From positions 1,973,501 to 2,037,500 of the forward strand of contig NZ_CALSBP010000002.1 of assembly GCF_943373825.1 (NCBI RefSeq): DNA of 64,000 bases. The letters run 5' to 3'. Both the position numbers and the translations under genes were made by a program. Source of the DNA: Aquimarina spinulae (GTDB lineage Bacteria > Bacteroidota > Bacteroidia > Flavobacteriales > Flavobacteriaceae). Shown one piece after another: positions 54,474-62,875 of the stretch. How positions within the stretch are numbered: the first letter of the stretch is position 1; each line of letters starts with the position of its first letter. Below the pieces are notes generated by a model. The model worked only from the letters and a program-made list of their open reading frames with translations, had not been told where the DNA came from and did no database searches.

Positions 54474-55028
54474 ATGCCTATGAGAACAAAAACAAGTGTG
54501 ACGTACAAGAATGAGATTCTTGAAAAGTACAAAAGGGAAAAAGGAGGAGAAATGAACTGTTATCTCCAGGAACCCACCCGAAAACAAATTAAAGAAGCCT
54601 GCTTATGGCTGTTAAACCGTAGAAAAGAGAAGTATGATGAAAGTATTCTAAATCGCTTTTTTCAATTTGAAGAAGGAGAAAATAAAGCATACGCTATCGA
54701 ACGTGTTCACGGTGACAAATTTAAACCCATTATCAATTTTTTAACAGGAGAAACAAAATCAACCACTCCTGCTAATCTAGAGTTAATCGCATGGCTTATC
54801 GATTTTAAGCCAAGACCATTATCTATGTATTTAAAATCAAATACCGAGAATGAAGTAACATTACGTGAATCGTTTCAGAAAAAAGAAAATGCCTACTACC
54901 TTAAAAATGAAAACCAAGTTGTAGATATTATTCCTGAGACCAAAGTGATCGAAAAAACAGATAAGAGTATTACCATTATCTCTCAGATCAATCCCACGCT
55001 TAGGATTACGACTATCGTATCCTTATGA
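54474..55028 (+). CDS. Hypothetical 184-residue protein
   Basis: Soluble and basic, no family recognised. The N-terminal half is helical ('RKQIKEACLWLLNRRKEKYDESILNRFFQFEEG'). The middle ('GDKFKPIINFLTGETKSTTPANLELIAWLIDFKPRPLSMYL') looks like an ordered domain; the C-terminus is strand-rich. The start at 54474 could equally be Met3 at 54480. It lies opposite the kinase operon across a shared control region, so co-regulation by that system is possible. Confidence 0.55.
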   Translation: MPMRTKTSVTYKNEILEKYKREKGGEMNCYLQEPTRKQIKEACLWLLNRRKEKYDESILNRFFQFEEGENKAYAIERVHGDKFKPIINFLTGETKSTTPANLELIAWLIDFKPRPLSMYLKSNTENEVTLRESFQKKENAYYLKNENQVVDIIPETKVIEKTDKSITIISQINPTLRITTIVSL

Positions 55029-55233
55029 TGAGGGATCCCGTAAAAAGACCCGTTAAACTTGTACTAAGTCAAGTCTAGTATAAGTAGAACAAGTCAACAA
55101 TAACCAGTGTAGTCATAGGGTGTCTGTCAAAATGTAATTGGAAAAACATGATTTTATAATCATTGACAAGGCCCAGACTAGCATTTTTTAACAGAGTTTA
55201 TTCAAGGAATAGGATCAACTCAACCCTAAGTGT

Positions 55234-55290
55234 AAGACCCCATAGGTATATACTGAACATGATTCGGTATTCCTGTGGGGTCTTTTTTAA
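55234..55290 (+). terminator. Terminator or attenuator with 13-bp arms
   Basis: AAGACCCCATAGG (55234-55246) pairs with CCTGTGGGGTCTT (55272-55284; one mismatch), followed by TTTT. The loop is 25 nt. It lies about 205 bp after the gene ending at 55028 and is the likely end of that transcript. Confidence 0.65.
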
Positions 55291-55336
55291 TGATGAATAT
55301 TGGTTATCGACCGTAGTATATACTTTCAATTTAACC

Positions 55337-55369
55337 AGACCTCACAGGTCTCTGAGACCTGTGAGGCCT
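55337..55369. repeat. REP-like palindrome, copy 1
   Basis: AGACCTCACAGGTCT, CTG, then AGACCTGTGAGGCCT: 15-bp arms with one mismatch, flanked on the left by TTAACC. The same unit lies inverted at 56831-56863, and a degenerate copy overlaps the 3' end of moeB. It is a dispersed palindromic repeat of this genome. Confidence 0.75.
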
Positions 55370-55431
55370 AAAATCCTACCAGATGTCTACAAAACTTTTC
55401 AAAATAGAGTTTCGCTAATCAAATTTCGCTC

Positions 55432-55439
55432 TATCTTTG
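55432..55439 (+). promoter_or_regulatory. -7 promoter box of the Moco operon
   Basis: TATCTTTG matches TAnnTTTG. With TTT in place of TTG 19 bp upstream, it should start transcription at about 55445, exactly at the left arm of the inverted repeat that bounds the leader. Confidence 0.55.
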
Positions 55440-55446
55440 TATACAT

Positions 55447-55608
55447 AGTTTCTGGTCGTAAACAGGCGGTTTTTAGGATTTGAATTATTTTTGATGGAAT
55501 TTTGATTTTCTTTTTTGACACAGATGCCTTAGCATCAGGTGATAAAAATAAATTGAAATTGCGCAAAAAGAAACAAATCTAATAGTGATCTATTTACGAC
55601 CAGAAACT
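55447..55608 (+). ncRNA. Candidate structured leader RNA of the Moco operon
   Basis: A perfect 16-bp inverted repeat (AGTTTCTGGTCGTAAA at 55447-55462; its complement at 55593-55608) closes a 162-nt leader. The leader begins at the predicted transcription start and ends 16 bp before the moeA ATG. Inside is a small hairpin GATGC-CTTA-GCATC (55525-55538). A long closing stem around a compact domain, sitting before a biosynthetic operon, is the layout of a riboswitch. I do not recognise the known Moco RNA motif. A MITE-like insertion is an alternative. Confidence 0.45.
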
Positions 55609-55624
55609 AGTAACGAAATTACCT

Positions 55625-56800
55625 ATGATAGCTGTAGAAAAAGCCCTTGAACTCATCAATAATAGCATCAAAAAAACAGATGTTATCACTACAATACCTA
55701 TATCAAAAGCATCGGGATATGTACTGGCAAAAGATGTTATGTCTCCCATCAATATGCCGCCTTTTAGACAATCTGCAATGGATGGATATGCATTGGGATC
55801 TGTCGAAGAGAAAAAATTTGACCTAATCGGCGAAGTAAAAGCCGGCGACGATACCGATCCTAATCTCGAGCAAGGTAAAGCGATTAGAATTTTTACCGGT
55901 GCCCCAGTACCATCAGGAGCAAAGGCTGTTATCATGCAAGAAAAGGTAGACATACAAAATAACCAGGTACTATTACAAGAGACTGTACTGCCTAATGCCA
56001 ATATTCGCCCTCTTGGAGAGCAAATAAAAAAAGGAGATATCGCACTTCCAGAAGGGACTACAATTACTGCTGCCGGTGTAGGATATCTCGCGTCTTTGGG
56101 AATTACCCATGTGCAGATCTATCAAAAACCTTCTATAGCAATCATCGCTACAGGAAATGAATTAGTACCACCGGGCCAAACTCTTAAATATGGACAAATC
56201 TATGAGAGTAATTCGATCATGCTATCGACTGCTTTGACTAAAGTAGGATTTGATGATATATCGTATTTTAAGGTAGAAGATGAATATGATATTACTCTTG
56301 CTCTTTTAGAAAATACAATAGCTCACTATGATGCGGTTTTAATTTCTGGTGGAATATCGGTTGGGGATTATGATTTTGTAGGTAAAGCACTAAGAGCACT
56401 AGATGTTGATGAAATTTTTTATAAAGTAAAGCAAAAGCCAGGAAAGCCGCTTTATTTTGCCAAAAAACAAGGTACAACCATATTTGCGTTACCCGGCAAC
56501 CCTGCTTCTTCACTAAGTTGTTTTTATATCTATGTACTACCTGCATTACTCAAAATCTCTGGATATAAAGAATATGGCTTAAAACGAACATCTGCTATTT
56601 CTAATCTCAAATACACAAAAAAAGGCCAAAGAGCAGAGTTTTTAAAAGCACATACCGAAGAAAACAAAGTAACCATCCTTGACGGACAGGCATCTTCTAT
56701 GTTACGATCTTTTGCCCAGTCCAATGCCTTGGTTTATCTTCCCGAAAACGTAACAGAAGTTAATATTGGTGATACGGTACAGGTGATCAATTTGCCATAA
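55625..56800 (+). CDS. moeA: Molybdopterin molybdenumtransferase MoeA
   Basis: 391 residues, the usual MoeA length. N-terminal 'SPINMPPFRQSAMDGYAL', 'RIFTGAPVPSGAKAVIMQE', and the MoCF-binding core 'TGNELVPPGQTLKYGQIYESNS', 'ISGGISVGDYDFV', 'LPGNPASSLSCFYIYVLP' are classic. It inserts molybdate into adenylylated molybdopterin in the cytosol. First gene of a rightward operon containing the rest of the pathway. A REP-like palindrome lies on each side of this gene. Confidence 0.95.
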   Translation: MIAVEKALELINNSIKKTDVITTIPISKASGYVLAKDVMSPINMPPFRQSAMDGYALGSVEEKKFDLIGEVKAGDDTDPNLEQGKAIRIFTGAPVPSGAKAVIMQEKVDIQNNQVLLQETVLPNANIRPLGEQIKKGDIALPEGTTITAAGVGYLASLGITHVQIYQKPSIAIIATGNELVPPGQTLKYGQIYESNSIMLSTALTKVGFDDISYFKVEDEYDITLALLENTIAHYDAVLISGGISVGDYDFVGKALRALDVDEIFYKVKQKPGKPLYFAKKQGTTIFALPGNPASSLSCFYIYVLPALLKISGYKEYGLKRTSAISNLKYTKKGQRAEFLKAHTEENKVTILDGQASSMLRSFAQSNALVYLPENVTEVNIGDTVQVINLP

Positions 56801-56830
56801 AATCCTCGAGTATATAAGGTAATTAGAATT

Positions 56831-56863
56831 AGACCTCACAGGTCTTAGAGACCTGTGAGGTCT
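56831..56863. repeat. REP-like palindrome, copy 2 (inverted)
   Basis: AGACCTCACAGGTCT, TAG, AGACCTGTGAGGTCT: perfect 15-bp arms, flanked on the right by GGTTAA, the reverse of the TTAACC flank of copy 1. It may also act as a terminator-like structure after moeA, but no T tract follows. Confidence 0.75.
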
Positions 56864-56931
56864 GGTTAAGCTTATACCATTTTTGATCTAAAAAATCTTT
56901 TAAAAGAAAAACATCTCTAAAAAAATCGTTG

Positions 56932-56939
56932 TATCTTTG
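56932..56939 (+). promoter_or_regulatory. -7 promoter box before the ModE-like gene
   Basis: TATCTTTG matches TAnnTTTG, 22 bp before the ATG at 56961. It is followed by AAAACC-TAAC-GGTTTT (about 56940-56955), a 6-bp-arm hairpin ending at the translation start that could affect initiation. This suggests the genes from here on have their own transcript besides read-through from moeA. Confidence 0.5.
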
Positions 56940-56960
56940 AAAACCTAACGGTTTTATGAT

Positions 56961-57296
56961 ATGGATTACGTAATAAAAAGTAGAATTTGGATAGAATCTG
57001 AGCACGGTGTGTTTTTGGGTGAAGGAAGAGTAAAGTTATTAAAAGCGATCGCACAAACAGGTTCATTAAGCAAAGCTGCCAGTGCGTTAGAAATGTCATA
57101 TAAAAAAGCCTGGAACTTATTAGACAGCATGAACAAATCTACCAAAGAACCTTTGGTGATTACTTCTACTGGTGGTAAAGGCGGTGGTGGTGCAAATCTT
57201 ACTCCGTATGGTAAGAAAGTTATTGAAACATTTGATCACATTAATCAAAAATGCTGGGAGTTTCTGGATAAAGAGCTAAAACAAATCTCACTATAA
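56961..57296 (+). CDS. ModE-like winged-helix regulator (DNA-binding domain only)
   Basis: 111 residues. LysR/ModE-type winged helix ('GRVKLLKAIAQTGSLSKAASALEMSYKKAWNLLDSMN', 'STGGKGGGGANLTPYGKKVIETF'). Full-length ModE has C-terminal molybdate-binding (TOBE) domains; here they are absent. It may still control Mo metabolism, sensing by other means, or act as a simple regulator of this operon. ATG at 56961 is chosen because an ATG at 56956 is out of frame. Confidence 0.8.
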   Translation: MDYVIKSRIWIESEHGVFLGEGRVKLLKAIAQTGSLSKAASALEMSYKKAWNLLDSMNKSTKEPLVITSTGGKGGGGANLTPYGKKVIETFDHINQKCWEFLDKELKQISL

Positions 57297-57312
57297 CCAT
57301 TTTAATATTTAT

Positions 57313-57897
57313 ATGAATGATCCAAGAAACATAACAGGAATTATTCTTGCCGGAGGAAAGAGCTCTAGAATGGGAAGAGAGAAAGGATTAATTCTACTCG
57401 ACGGTAAACCTTTTATTCAACATAGTATTGATGCATTGCGTCCATTGGTTAATACCATACTTATCGTTAGTAGTAATTCTGATTATGATGGTTTTGGAGT
57501 CAACAGAGTTGAAGATATTATAGTTGAATCTGGGCCATTAGCAGGGTTGCACTCTGGATTAATGCATAGTAAAACAGAACATAATTTGGTTATTAGCTGT
57601 GATGTTCCTTTAGTGACAACCGAATTTTTAAAAAAACTGCTATCCTATAAAAAAGAAGATTACGATATCGTTCAATTTGAAGCTAATGGAAAAAGTATTC
57701 CACTAATCGCATTATATAAAAAACGATGTGCAGATCGATGTCAGGAATTACTAACGAATGGAGAGCGACGTTTACGTAAACTCGTTTCAGCAGTAAAAAC
57801 AAAAACCATTACCGTACTTGAAAAAGAGCGTCTTTTGGTAACCAATATGAATACCGTTGAGGATTTAAAAACAATTACAAATGCAATTGACCATTAA
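57313..57897 (+). CDS. mobA: Molybdenum cofactor guanylyltransferase MobA
   Basis: 194 residues. The nucleotide-binding signature 'GIILAGGKSSRMGREKGL' (9-26), 'VEDIIVESGPLAGLHSGL' and 'VISCDVPLVTTEFL' are diagnostic for MobA, which adds GMP to Mo-molybdopterin to make the bis-MGD cofactor of DMSO-reductase-type enzymes. Its 3' end overlaps moaD by 17 bp, so the two are coupled. Confidence 0.9.
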   Translation: MNDPRNITGIILAGGKSSRMGREKGLILLDGKPFIQHSIDALRPLVNTILIVSSNSDYDGFGVNRVEDIIVESGPLAGLHSGLMHSKTEHNLVISCDVPLVTTEFLKKLLSYKKEDYDIVQFEANGKSIPLIALYKKRCADRCQELLTNGERRLRKLVSAVKTKTITVLEKERLLVTNMNTVEDLKTITNAIDH

Positions 57898-58117
57898 ATA
57901 TTTTGGTATGCTGGCCGAGGCCACAACAACTAATGAAGAATACTTACAAACCGAGGTTTGTTCGGTTTCTCAATTAGTAAAAAAGCTAAAAAATCAATAC
58001 CCAAAATTAGATAATACTGATTTTAAAGTGGCTATTGATCAACAATTAGTTGACCAAAGTCATATTATTAACTCAGAAGTAGAAGTAGCTTTGTTGCCGC
58101 CATTCGCTGGTGGATAA
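57881..58117 (+). CDS. moaD: Molybdopterin synthase small subunit MoaD
   Basis: 78 residues with ubiquitin-like fold pattern ('MQLTIKYFGMLAEATTTNEEYLQT') and the C-terminal Gly-Gly ('LLPPFAGG') that is adenylylated and thiocarboxylated to carry sulfur. The partner enzymes MoeB and MoaE are encoded next. It overlaps mobA by 17 bp. Confidence 0.93.
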   Translation: MQLTIKYFGMLAEATTTNEEYLQTEVCSVSQLVKKLKNQYPKLDNTDFKVAIDQQLVDQSHIINSEVEVALLPPFAGG

Positions 58118-58140
58118 TTTAATTATTCAAAATATAGATC

Positions 58141-59247
58141 ATGAATTCGTTTAATCCCAGATATCATAGACAAATCATCTTACCCGAGATCGGTACTGCT
58201 GGTCAGGAAAAACTAGATACTGCTAAAGTATTAGTTATCGGTGCGGGTGGACTGGGGTGTCCTGTATTACAATATCTTACAGCGGCAGGAGTAGGCACAA
58301 TTGGTATTGTTGATTTTGATACTGTAGATATCTCTAACTTACACCGCCAGATTTTATATGGCACCGATTCTTTGGGAACAAATAAGGCCGTAGCAGCAAA
58401 ACAGCGCCTTATAGACCTTAACCCTACAGTAACTATTAATACATATACAGCAAAATTAACTCCAAAAAATGCCATATCTCTTTTTTCTGAGTATGATATT
58501 ATTGTTGATGGGACTGATAATTTCTCTACCCGATACTTAGTTAATGATGCTTGTATTATCACCGATAAACCGCTGGTATACGGAGCTATTTTTAAGTATG
58601 AAGGGCAAGTATCTGTATTTAATTATCAAAATGGTCCTTCTTATCGATGTTTATTCCCCGAACCTCCAAAAGCAGGAAGCGTTCCTTCTTGCTCAGAGAT
58701 AGGTGTTCTGGGAGTATTACCGGGTATTATTGGTAGTATGCAAGCCAACGAGGTTCTTAAAATTATTTTAGACCTGGGTGATGTGCTTAACGGAAAACTG
58801 TTAATGTACAATTGCTTAACTACACAATTCTCATCTTTTACTATTAACCGAGTTGCAGCAGAAGTATCTAAAGTACTTGATTCTGCAAATCGATTTGAAA
58901 CTAATGATTATGACTTTTTTTGTGGTGTGAAGCAAATTTCAGAAATCACTGCCCAGGAAGCTTTTTTAGTAAAAAATGCCCAATTTATAGATGTTCGTGA
59001 GACTCATGAACAACCAAAAATTGAATATTTGAACCCTATTTATATCCCATTGGATAGTCTTAAACAAAAATCAGATACTATCTCTAAAGAAAAAGAAACG
59101 ATAGTTTTTTGTCAATCCGGTATTCGAAGTAAAAGAGCTTTAGACATCTTACTTCAAAATGGATTCGAAAACATATCTCATATAAAAGGAGGAGCTATTG
59201 CTTTACATGAAATTATACCAGACCTCACAGGTTCTGAAAATCTATAA
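58141..59247 (+). CDS. moeB: MoeB adenylyltransferase with rhodanese domain
   Basis: 368 residues. ThiF/E1-like domain (about 1-245) with 'VLVIGAGGLGCPVLQYLTAAGVG', 'DFDTVDISNLHRQILY' and 'DGTDNFSTRYLVND'. A C-terminal rhodanese domain (about 265-360) has the active Cys in 'VFCQSGIRSKRAL'. It adenylylates the MoaD C-terminus; the rhodanese part can supply sulfur, so one protein covers both steps. The final nine residues (PDLTGSENL) are encoded inside a degenerate copy of the REP-like palindrome. Confidence 0.92.
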   Translation: MNSFNPRYHRQIILPEIGTAGQEKLDTAKVLVIGAGGLGCPVLQYLTAAGVGTIGIVDFDTVDISNLHRQILYGTDSLGTNKAVAAKQRLIDLNPTVTINTYTAKLTPKNAISLFSEYDIIVDGTDNFSTRYLVNDACIITDKPLVYGAIFKYEGQVSVFNYQNGPSYRCLFPEPPKAGSVPSCSEIGVLGVLPGIIGSMQANEVLKIILDLGDVLNGKLLMYNCLTTQFSSFTINRVAAEVSKVLDSANRFETNDYDFFCGVKQISEITAQEAFLVKNAQFIDVRETHEQPKIEYLNPIYIPLDSLKQKSDTISKEKETIVFCQSGIRSKRALDILLQNGFENISHIKGGAIALHEIIPDLTGSENL

Positions 59248-59256
59248 GGTCTAAAG
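59218..59256. repeat. Degenerate REP-like repeat over the moeB stop
   Basis: CCAGACCTCACAGGT followed by a decayed second arm (ATAAGGTCTAAA) matches the REP-like unit at 55337. It spans the end of moeB, so the repeat now supplies its last codons and stop. Confidence 0.55.
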
Positions 59257-59288
59257 ACACTTGGATTAAAAAAATCTAAAAAATAACT

Positions 59289-59732
59289 ATGGAAAAAAAG
59301 AAACCAAAAAATGTATTTGTGCAAGGTGCTATTTCCTCAGAATTTATAGGAACATCTATTGCAAAGCATCAAACTAAAACCAGTATAGGAGCCCATAACA
59401 TATTTCTGGGACAGGTTCGTGCAGATGAAATTGATGGTAAGAGGGTTACGGCTATTGACTATACTGCTTATGAAGAAATGGCAAATCAAAAATTTCATGA
59501 AATACGAGAAGCCGCTTTTGAAAAATTTGACCTCACTTGTATGCATATTTACCATAGTTTAGGAACGGTAAACGCTGGAGAGATTTGTCTTTTTGTGTTT
59601 GTGTCTTCCCCGAGAAGAAAAGTAGTTTTTAAAGCTCTGGAATATGTAGTTGAAGCTATTAAAGCAGATGTTCCCGTTTTTGGAAAAGAGATTTTTGAAG
59701 ATCAAACACATCAATGGAAACAAAATAGTTAA
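59289..59732 (+). CDS. moaE: Molybdopterin synthase large subunit MoaE
   Basis: 147 residues, MoaE size. 'GAHNIFLGQVRADEIDGKRVTAIDYTAYEEMA', 'HIYHSLGTVNAGEICLFVFVSSPRRKVVFKALEYVVEAIKADVPVFGKEIFED' carries the conserved basic and lysine active-site residues. It transfers sulfur from MoaD to precursor Z. Near the other pathway genes, same strand. Confidence 0.93.
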   Translation: MEKKKPKNVFVQGAISSEFIGTSIAKHQTKTSIGAHNIFLGQVRADEIDGKRVTAIDYTAYEEMANQKFHEIREAAFEKFDLTCMHIYHSLGTVNAGEICLFVFVSSPRRKVVFKALEYVVEAIKADVPVFGKEIFEDQTHQWKQNS

Positions 59733-59829
59733 AACTTCAAAAGATAAAAACACAAATTTCAAAATTAAACTTTGGTTCTTGTTTTTTGAAATTTGGTATT
59801 TGAGATTTTAAATTTATTATTAAAAAAAC

Positions 59830-60741
59830 ATGGTAGACATCACTCATAAAACATCTACGCTGAGAATTGCAACAGCTCAGGCAATTGTAAAGGTTAGTAA
59901 ATCCGAAACTATAGAGGCTATAGAACAAGGTACTGTTCCAAAGGGAGACGTATTTGCAATGAGTAAGGCAGCAGGGTTGCTTGGTGTAAAAAAGACTCCG
60001 GATTTACTTCCGGATTGCCATCCATTACCAATTGAATATACTGGAATTGAGTATACCATTGATGGATTAGAAATCACAGTTTTGGTTACTATAAAAACGA
60101 TTTATAAAACCGGTGTAGAGGTAGAAGCTATGCATGGAGCAAGTATTGTAGCTCTAAATATGTATGATATGCTAAAACCTATTGATAAAGGTGTCGAGAT
60201 TCATCATATCAAATTACTCAATAAAAAAGGAGGAAAATCTGATTATAAAGATAAATTTAGAAGAGATCTTAAGGCTGCTGTTATTGTTTGTTCTGATACT
60301 ATTTCTGAAGGAAAGAAAGAGGACAAAGCTGGTAAAGCTATCATCGCAAAACTAGAACAATGTGAAGTTGATATTTTAGATTATGTAATCATCCCCGATG
60401 AGGCCGAAATCATACAGGAAAATGCAAAACAATATCAACAACAAGGAGCAGATCTTATTATTTATACCGGAGGTACCGGTCTCTCTAAACGAGATGTCAC
60501 CCCAGATGCTTTACGACCGCTTTTAGACCGAACTATTCCCGGTATCGAAGAGGCTGTACGTAAATATGGACAAGATCGTATGCCCTACTCTATGCTATCT
60601 AGAAGTGTAGCAGGAACAATTAAAAACGCCCTGGTATTAGCATTACCAGGTTCTACTAATGGAGCAAAAGAGTCTATGGATGCTATTTTTCCTGAAGTAT
60701 TACATGTGTTTAGAATTTTAAAAGGAGCGAGACATGACTAA
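59830..60741 (+). CDS. moaCB: MoaC-MoaB fusion (moaCB)
   Basis: 303 residues. MoaC (about 1-155: 'VDITHKTSTLRIATAQ', 'DCHPLPIEYTGIEYTI', 'VEVEAMHGASIVALNMYDM') makes precursor Z together with MoaA. A MoaB/MogA-like half (about 158-303: 'AAVIVCSDTISEGKKEDKAGK', 'IIYTGGTGLSKRDVTPDAL') adenylylates molybdopterin. Such MoaCB fusions are known in Bacteroidota. The stop overlaps the moaA start by 8 bp. Confidence 0.92.
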   Translation: MVDITHKTSTLRIATAQAIVKVSKSETIEAIEQGTVPKGDVFAMSKAAGLLGVKKTPDLLPDCHPLPIEYTGIEYTIDGLEITVLVTIKTIYKTGVEVEAMHGASIVALNMYDMLKPIDKGVEIHHIKLLNKKGGKSDYKDKFRRDLKAAVIVCSDTISEGKKEDKAGKAIIAKLEQCEVDILDYVIIPDEAEIIQENAKQYQQQGADLIIYTGGTGLSKRDVTPDALRPLLDRTIPGIEEAVRKYGQDRMPYSMLSRSVAGTIKNALVLALPGSTNGAKESMDAIFPEVLHVFRILKGARHD

Positions 60742-61738
60742 GTCAAACATACTTACCGATACCTTTGGCAGAAAACACAATTACCTGCGTATTTCGCTCA
60801 CCGAGCGATGTAATCTTCGATGTACCTATTGCATGCCTGCAGATGGTATTCAATTATCTCCCAAAGATCATCTTATGACCTATGAGGAAATTTATACCAT
60901 CGCCAAAGAATTTGTAAGTATGGGTGTTACCAAAATTCGGTTAACAGGAGGGGAACCCTTGATACGCAAAGATGCTGCTCTTATTATGGAAAAACTCTCC
61001 TCACTTCCTGTTCAATTAACATTAACTACCAATGGCGTGATCGTGGATAAATTTATAGATCACTTCAAAAAATGTGGTATTAAAACTCTTAATGTTAGCC
61101 TGGATTCTCTCGATACTCAAAAAAATAAAGAAATTACCCGTAGATCATATTTCGAAAAAGTATATCAGAATATCATTTTATTAGTTAAAGAAGGTTTTGT
61201 GGTAAAAGTGAATTGTGTTTTGATGAAAGGTTTTAATGATGATGAAGTTATTGATTTTATTAATTTAAGTAAAAACCTACCTGTACATGTTCGATTTATC
61301 GAGTTTATGCCTTTTGATGGAAATCAATGGAATATGAATAGACTGGTTTCTTTACAAGAGATTCTTTCTAAAGTACATTCTAATTTTGAAAAGAATGATA
61401 TTGTAAAACTCCAAGATGCCCCTAATGACACTACAAAAAGTTATCAGATAAAAGGATATCAAGGCACTTTTGCTATCATAAGCTCTGTGACCAATCCATT
61501 TTGTGATGGTTGTAATAGAATACGTCTAACTGCAAACGGGCAGATAAAAAACTGTTTATTCTCTTCAAAAGAATCAGATATTTTGACCACGTTAAGAGCG
61601 GGAAAATCAATAATCCCTATCATCCAAAAGGCAGTACACACCAAATTTAAAGTACGTAGCGGGATGGATACACTGGATAAATTTAACCAATCAGATATAC
61701 ATTCTAATAATCGTAGCATGATTGCCATTGGAGGTTAA
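60734..61738 (+). CDS. moaA: GTP 3',8-cyclase MoaA
   Basis: 334 residues. Radical SAM cluster CxxxCxxC in 'ERCNLRCTYCMPADG', 'IRLTGGEPLIRKD', and the second C-terminal cluster in 'NPFCDGCNRIRLTANGQIKNC'. The C-terminus ends in Gly-Gly, as needed for activity. It starts GTP conversion to the pyranopterin precursor with MoaC. Last gene of the operon; overlaps moaCB by 8 bp. Confidence 0.95.
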   Translation: MTKSNILTDTFGRKHNYLRISLTERCNLRCTYCMPADGIQLSPKDHLMTYEEIYTIAKEFVSMGVTKIRLTGGEPLIRKDAALIMEKLSSLPVQLTLTTNGVIVDKFIDHFKKCGIKTLNVSLDSLDTQKNKEITRRSYFEKVYQNIILLVKEGFVVKVNCVLMKGFNDDEVIDFINLSKNLPVHVRFIEFMPFDGNQWNMNRLVSLQEILSKVHSNFEKNDIVKLQDAPNDTTKSYQIKGYQGTFAIISSVTNPFCDGCNRIRLTANGQIKNCLFSSKESDILTTLRAGKSIIPIIQKAVHTKFKVRSGMDTLDKFNQSDIHSNNRSMIAIGG

Positions 61739-61759
61739 TCTAAAATATTTTCGACTATA

Positions 61760-62740
61760 ATGAAGGTAAATATGAAACAATTATTATTACTAATTCTCAT
61801 ATTAATATTAAATTCTTGTAAAGCTCAAGAATCAATTATTGTGGAAAAGAATAAAATTGATTGGAAGGATTACCCAATTCTTTTTCAGGATAAAGAGAAA
61901 ACCAAATTCATTGAAAAATTTCATTTTCTCAAAAATATCGAGATGTTTGAAATTACATACCTAAGTGATGGTTTAAGGATTCAATCTTTTGCTGCAATTC
62001 CTATAAAAGAAGGAAAATATCCAGTAATTATATATAATCGGGGTGGTAATAGAGATTTCGGAGCATTACAACTTTTTAAAGGAAAAGCAAAACGTCCAGT
62101 CGCCTACTATTTTTCAAAATTAGCAAACGAAGGCTATGTGGTAATTGGTTGTAATTATAGGGGTTGTGGAAAAAGTGAAGGAAATGATGAATTTGGAGGG
62201 CAAGATGTTAATGATGTCATCAATCTAATTCAAGTCGTAAAAGAAATCCCCGAAGCAGATACCGAAAAGATAGGAATGTATGGCTGGAGTAGAGGAGGAA
62301 TGATGACTTACCTAGCATTGCCAAAAACAAATCAAATTAAGGCAGCAGTTGTTGGGGGAGCACCTTCGGATATGACAATAATTGATAGGCCGAATATGGA
62401 AACAAACGTATATTCAGAATTAATTCCAGATTACTGGGATAATAAAGAAGAAGAGCTAAAAAAAAGATCTGCTTATTATTTTGCTAATAAATTCTCAAAA
62501 AACATACCAATTTTGCTCTTACATGGAAATTCTGACTGGCGAGTAAAATCTACTAATTCACTTAAACTTGCATTGGAATTTGATAAAAACAGAATCCCAT
62601 ATAGATTAAAAATATTTGAAGGAGGCAGTCATGGCCTTCGAGAATTTAGAAATGATGTTGACAAAGAAGTATTAAGTTGGTTTAATAGATTCTTAAAAAA
62701 CAATGAACCTGTTCCCAATATGGAATTGCATAGAAATTGA
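61760..62740 (+). CDS. S9-like alpha/beta hydrolase lipoprotein
   Basis: 326 residues (Met5 at 61772 is an alternative start). Lipobox 'ILILNSC'. Alpha/beta-hydrolase features: nucleophile elbow 'GWSRGG' (Ser near 175), Asp in 'LLHGNSDWRV', His in 'EGGSHGL', consistent with prolyl oligopeptidase-like (S9) esterase/peptidases. Likely acts in the periplasm or at the surface. It follows moaA by only 21 bp but has no evident link to cofactor synthesis. Confidence 0.8.
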   Translation: MKVNMKQLLLLILILILNSCKAQESIIVEKNKIDWKDYPILFQDKEKTKFIEKFHFLKNIEMFEITYLSDGLRIQSFAAIPIKEGKYPVIIYNRGGNRDFGALQLFKGKAKRPVAYYFSKLANEGYVVIGCNYRGCGKSEGNDEFGGQDVNDVINLIQVVKEIPEADTEKIGMYGWSRGGMMTYLALPKTNQIKAAVVGGAPSDMTIIDRPNMETNVYSELIPDYWDNKEEELKKRSAYYFANKFSKNIPILLLHGNSDWRVKSTNSLKLALEFDKNRIPYRLKIFEGGSHGLREFRNDVDKEVLSWFNRFLKNNEPVPNMELHRN

Positions 62741-62875
62741 ATATGGTCGAGAAAATGTGTAATATTCTACTAAAAAAAGCTATTCCTTATATACACTATT
62801 AGACCAACATCATGACGGATATCATAGTTATTTTATGCTATCTGATTTATTTTTAGAACTATAAATCTTTTACAC

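Larger units (their letters stand above)
55029..55431. other. Intergenic stretch before the Moco operon
   Basis: No supported gene; a 106-codon open frame crossing 55163-55483 runs over the terminator and a palindromic repeat and is judged chance. It holds the terminator at 55234 and the palindromic repeat at 55337. Confidence 0.5.

Noticed and set aside
55163..55483. 106-codon open frame before moeA
   Set aside because: It crosses a strong terminator, a REP-like palindrome and the Moco promoter and has no protein-like composition.
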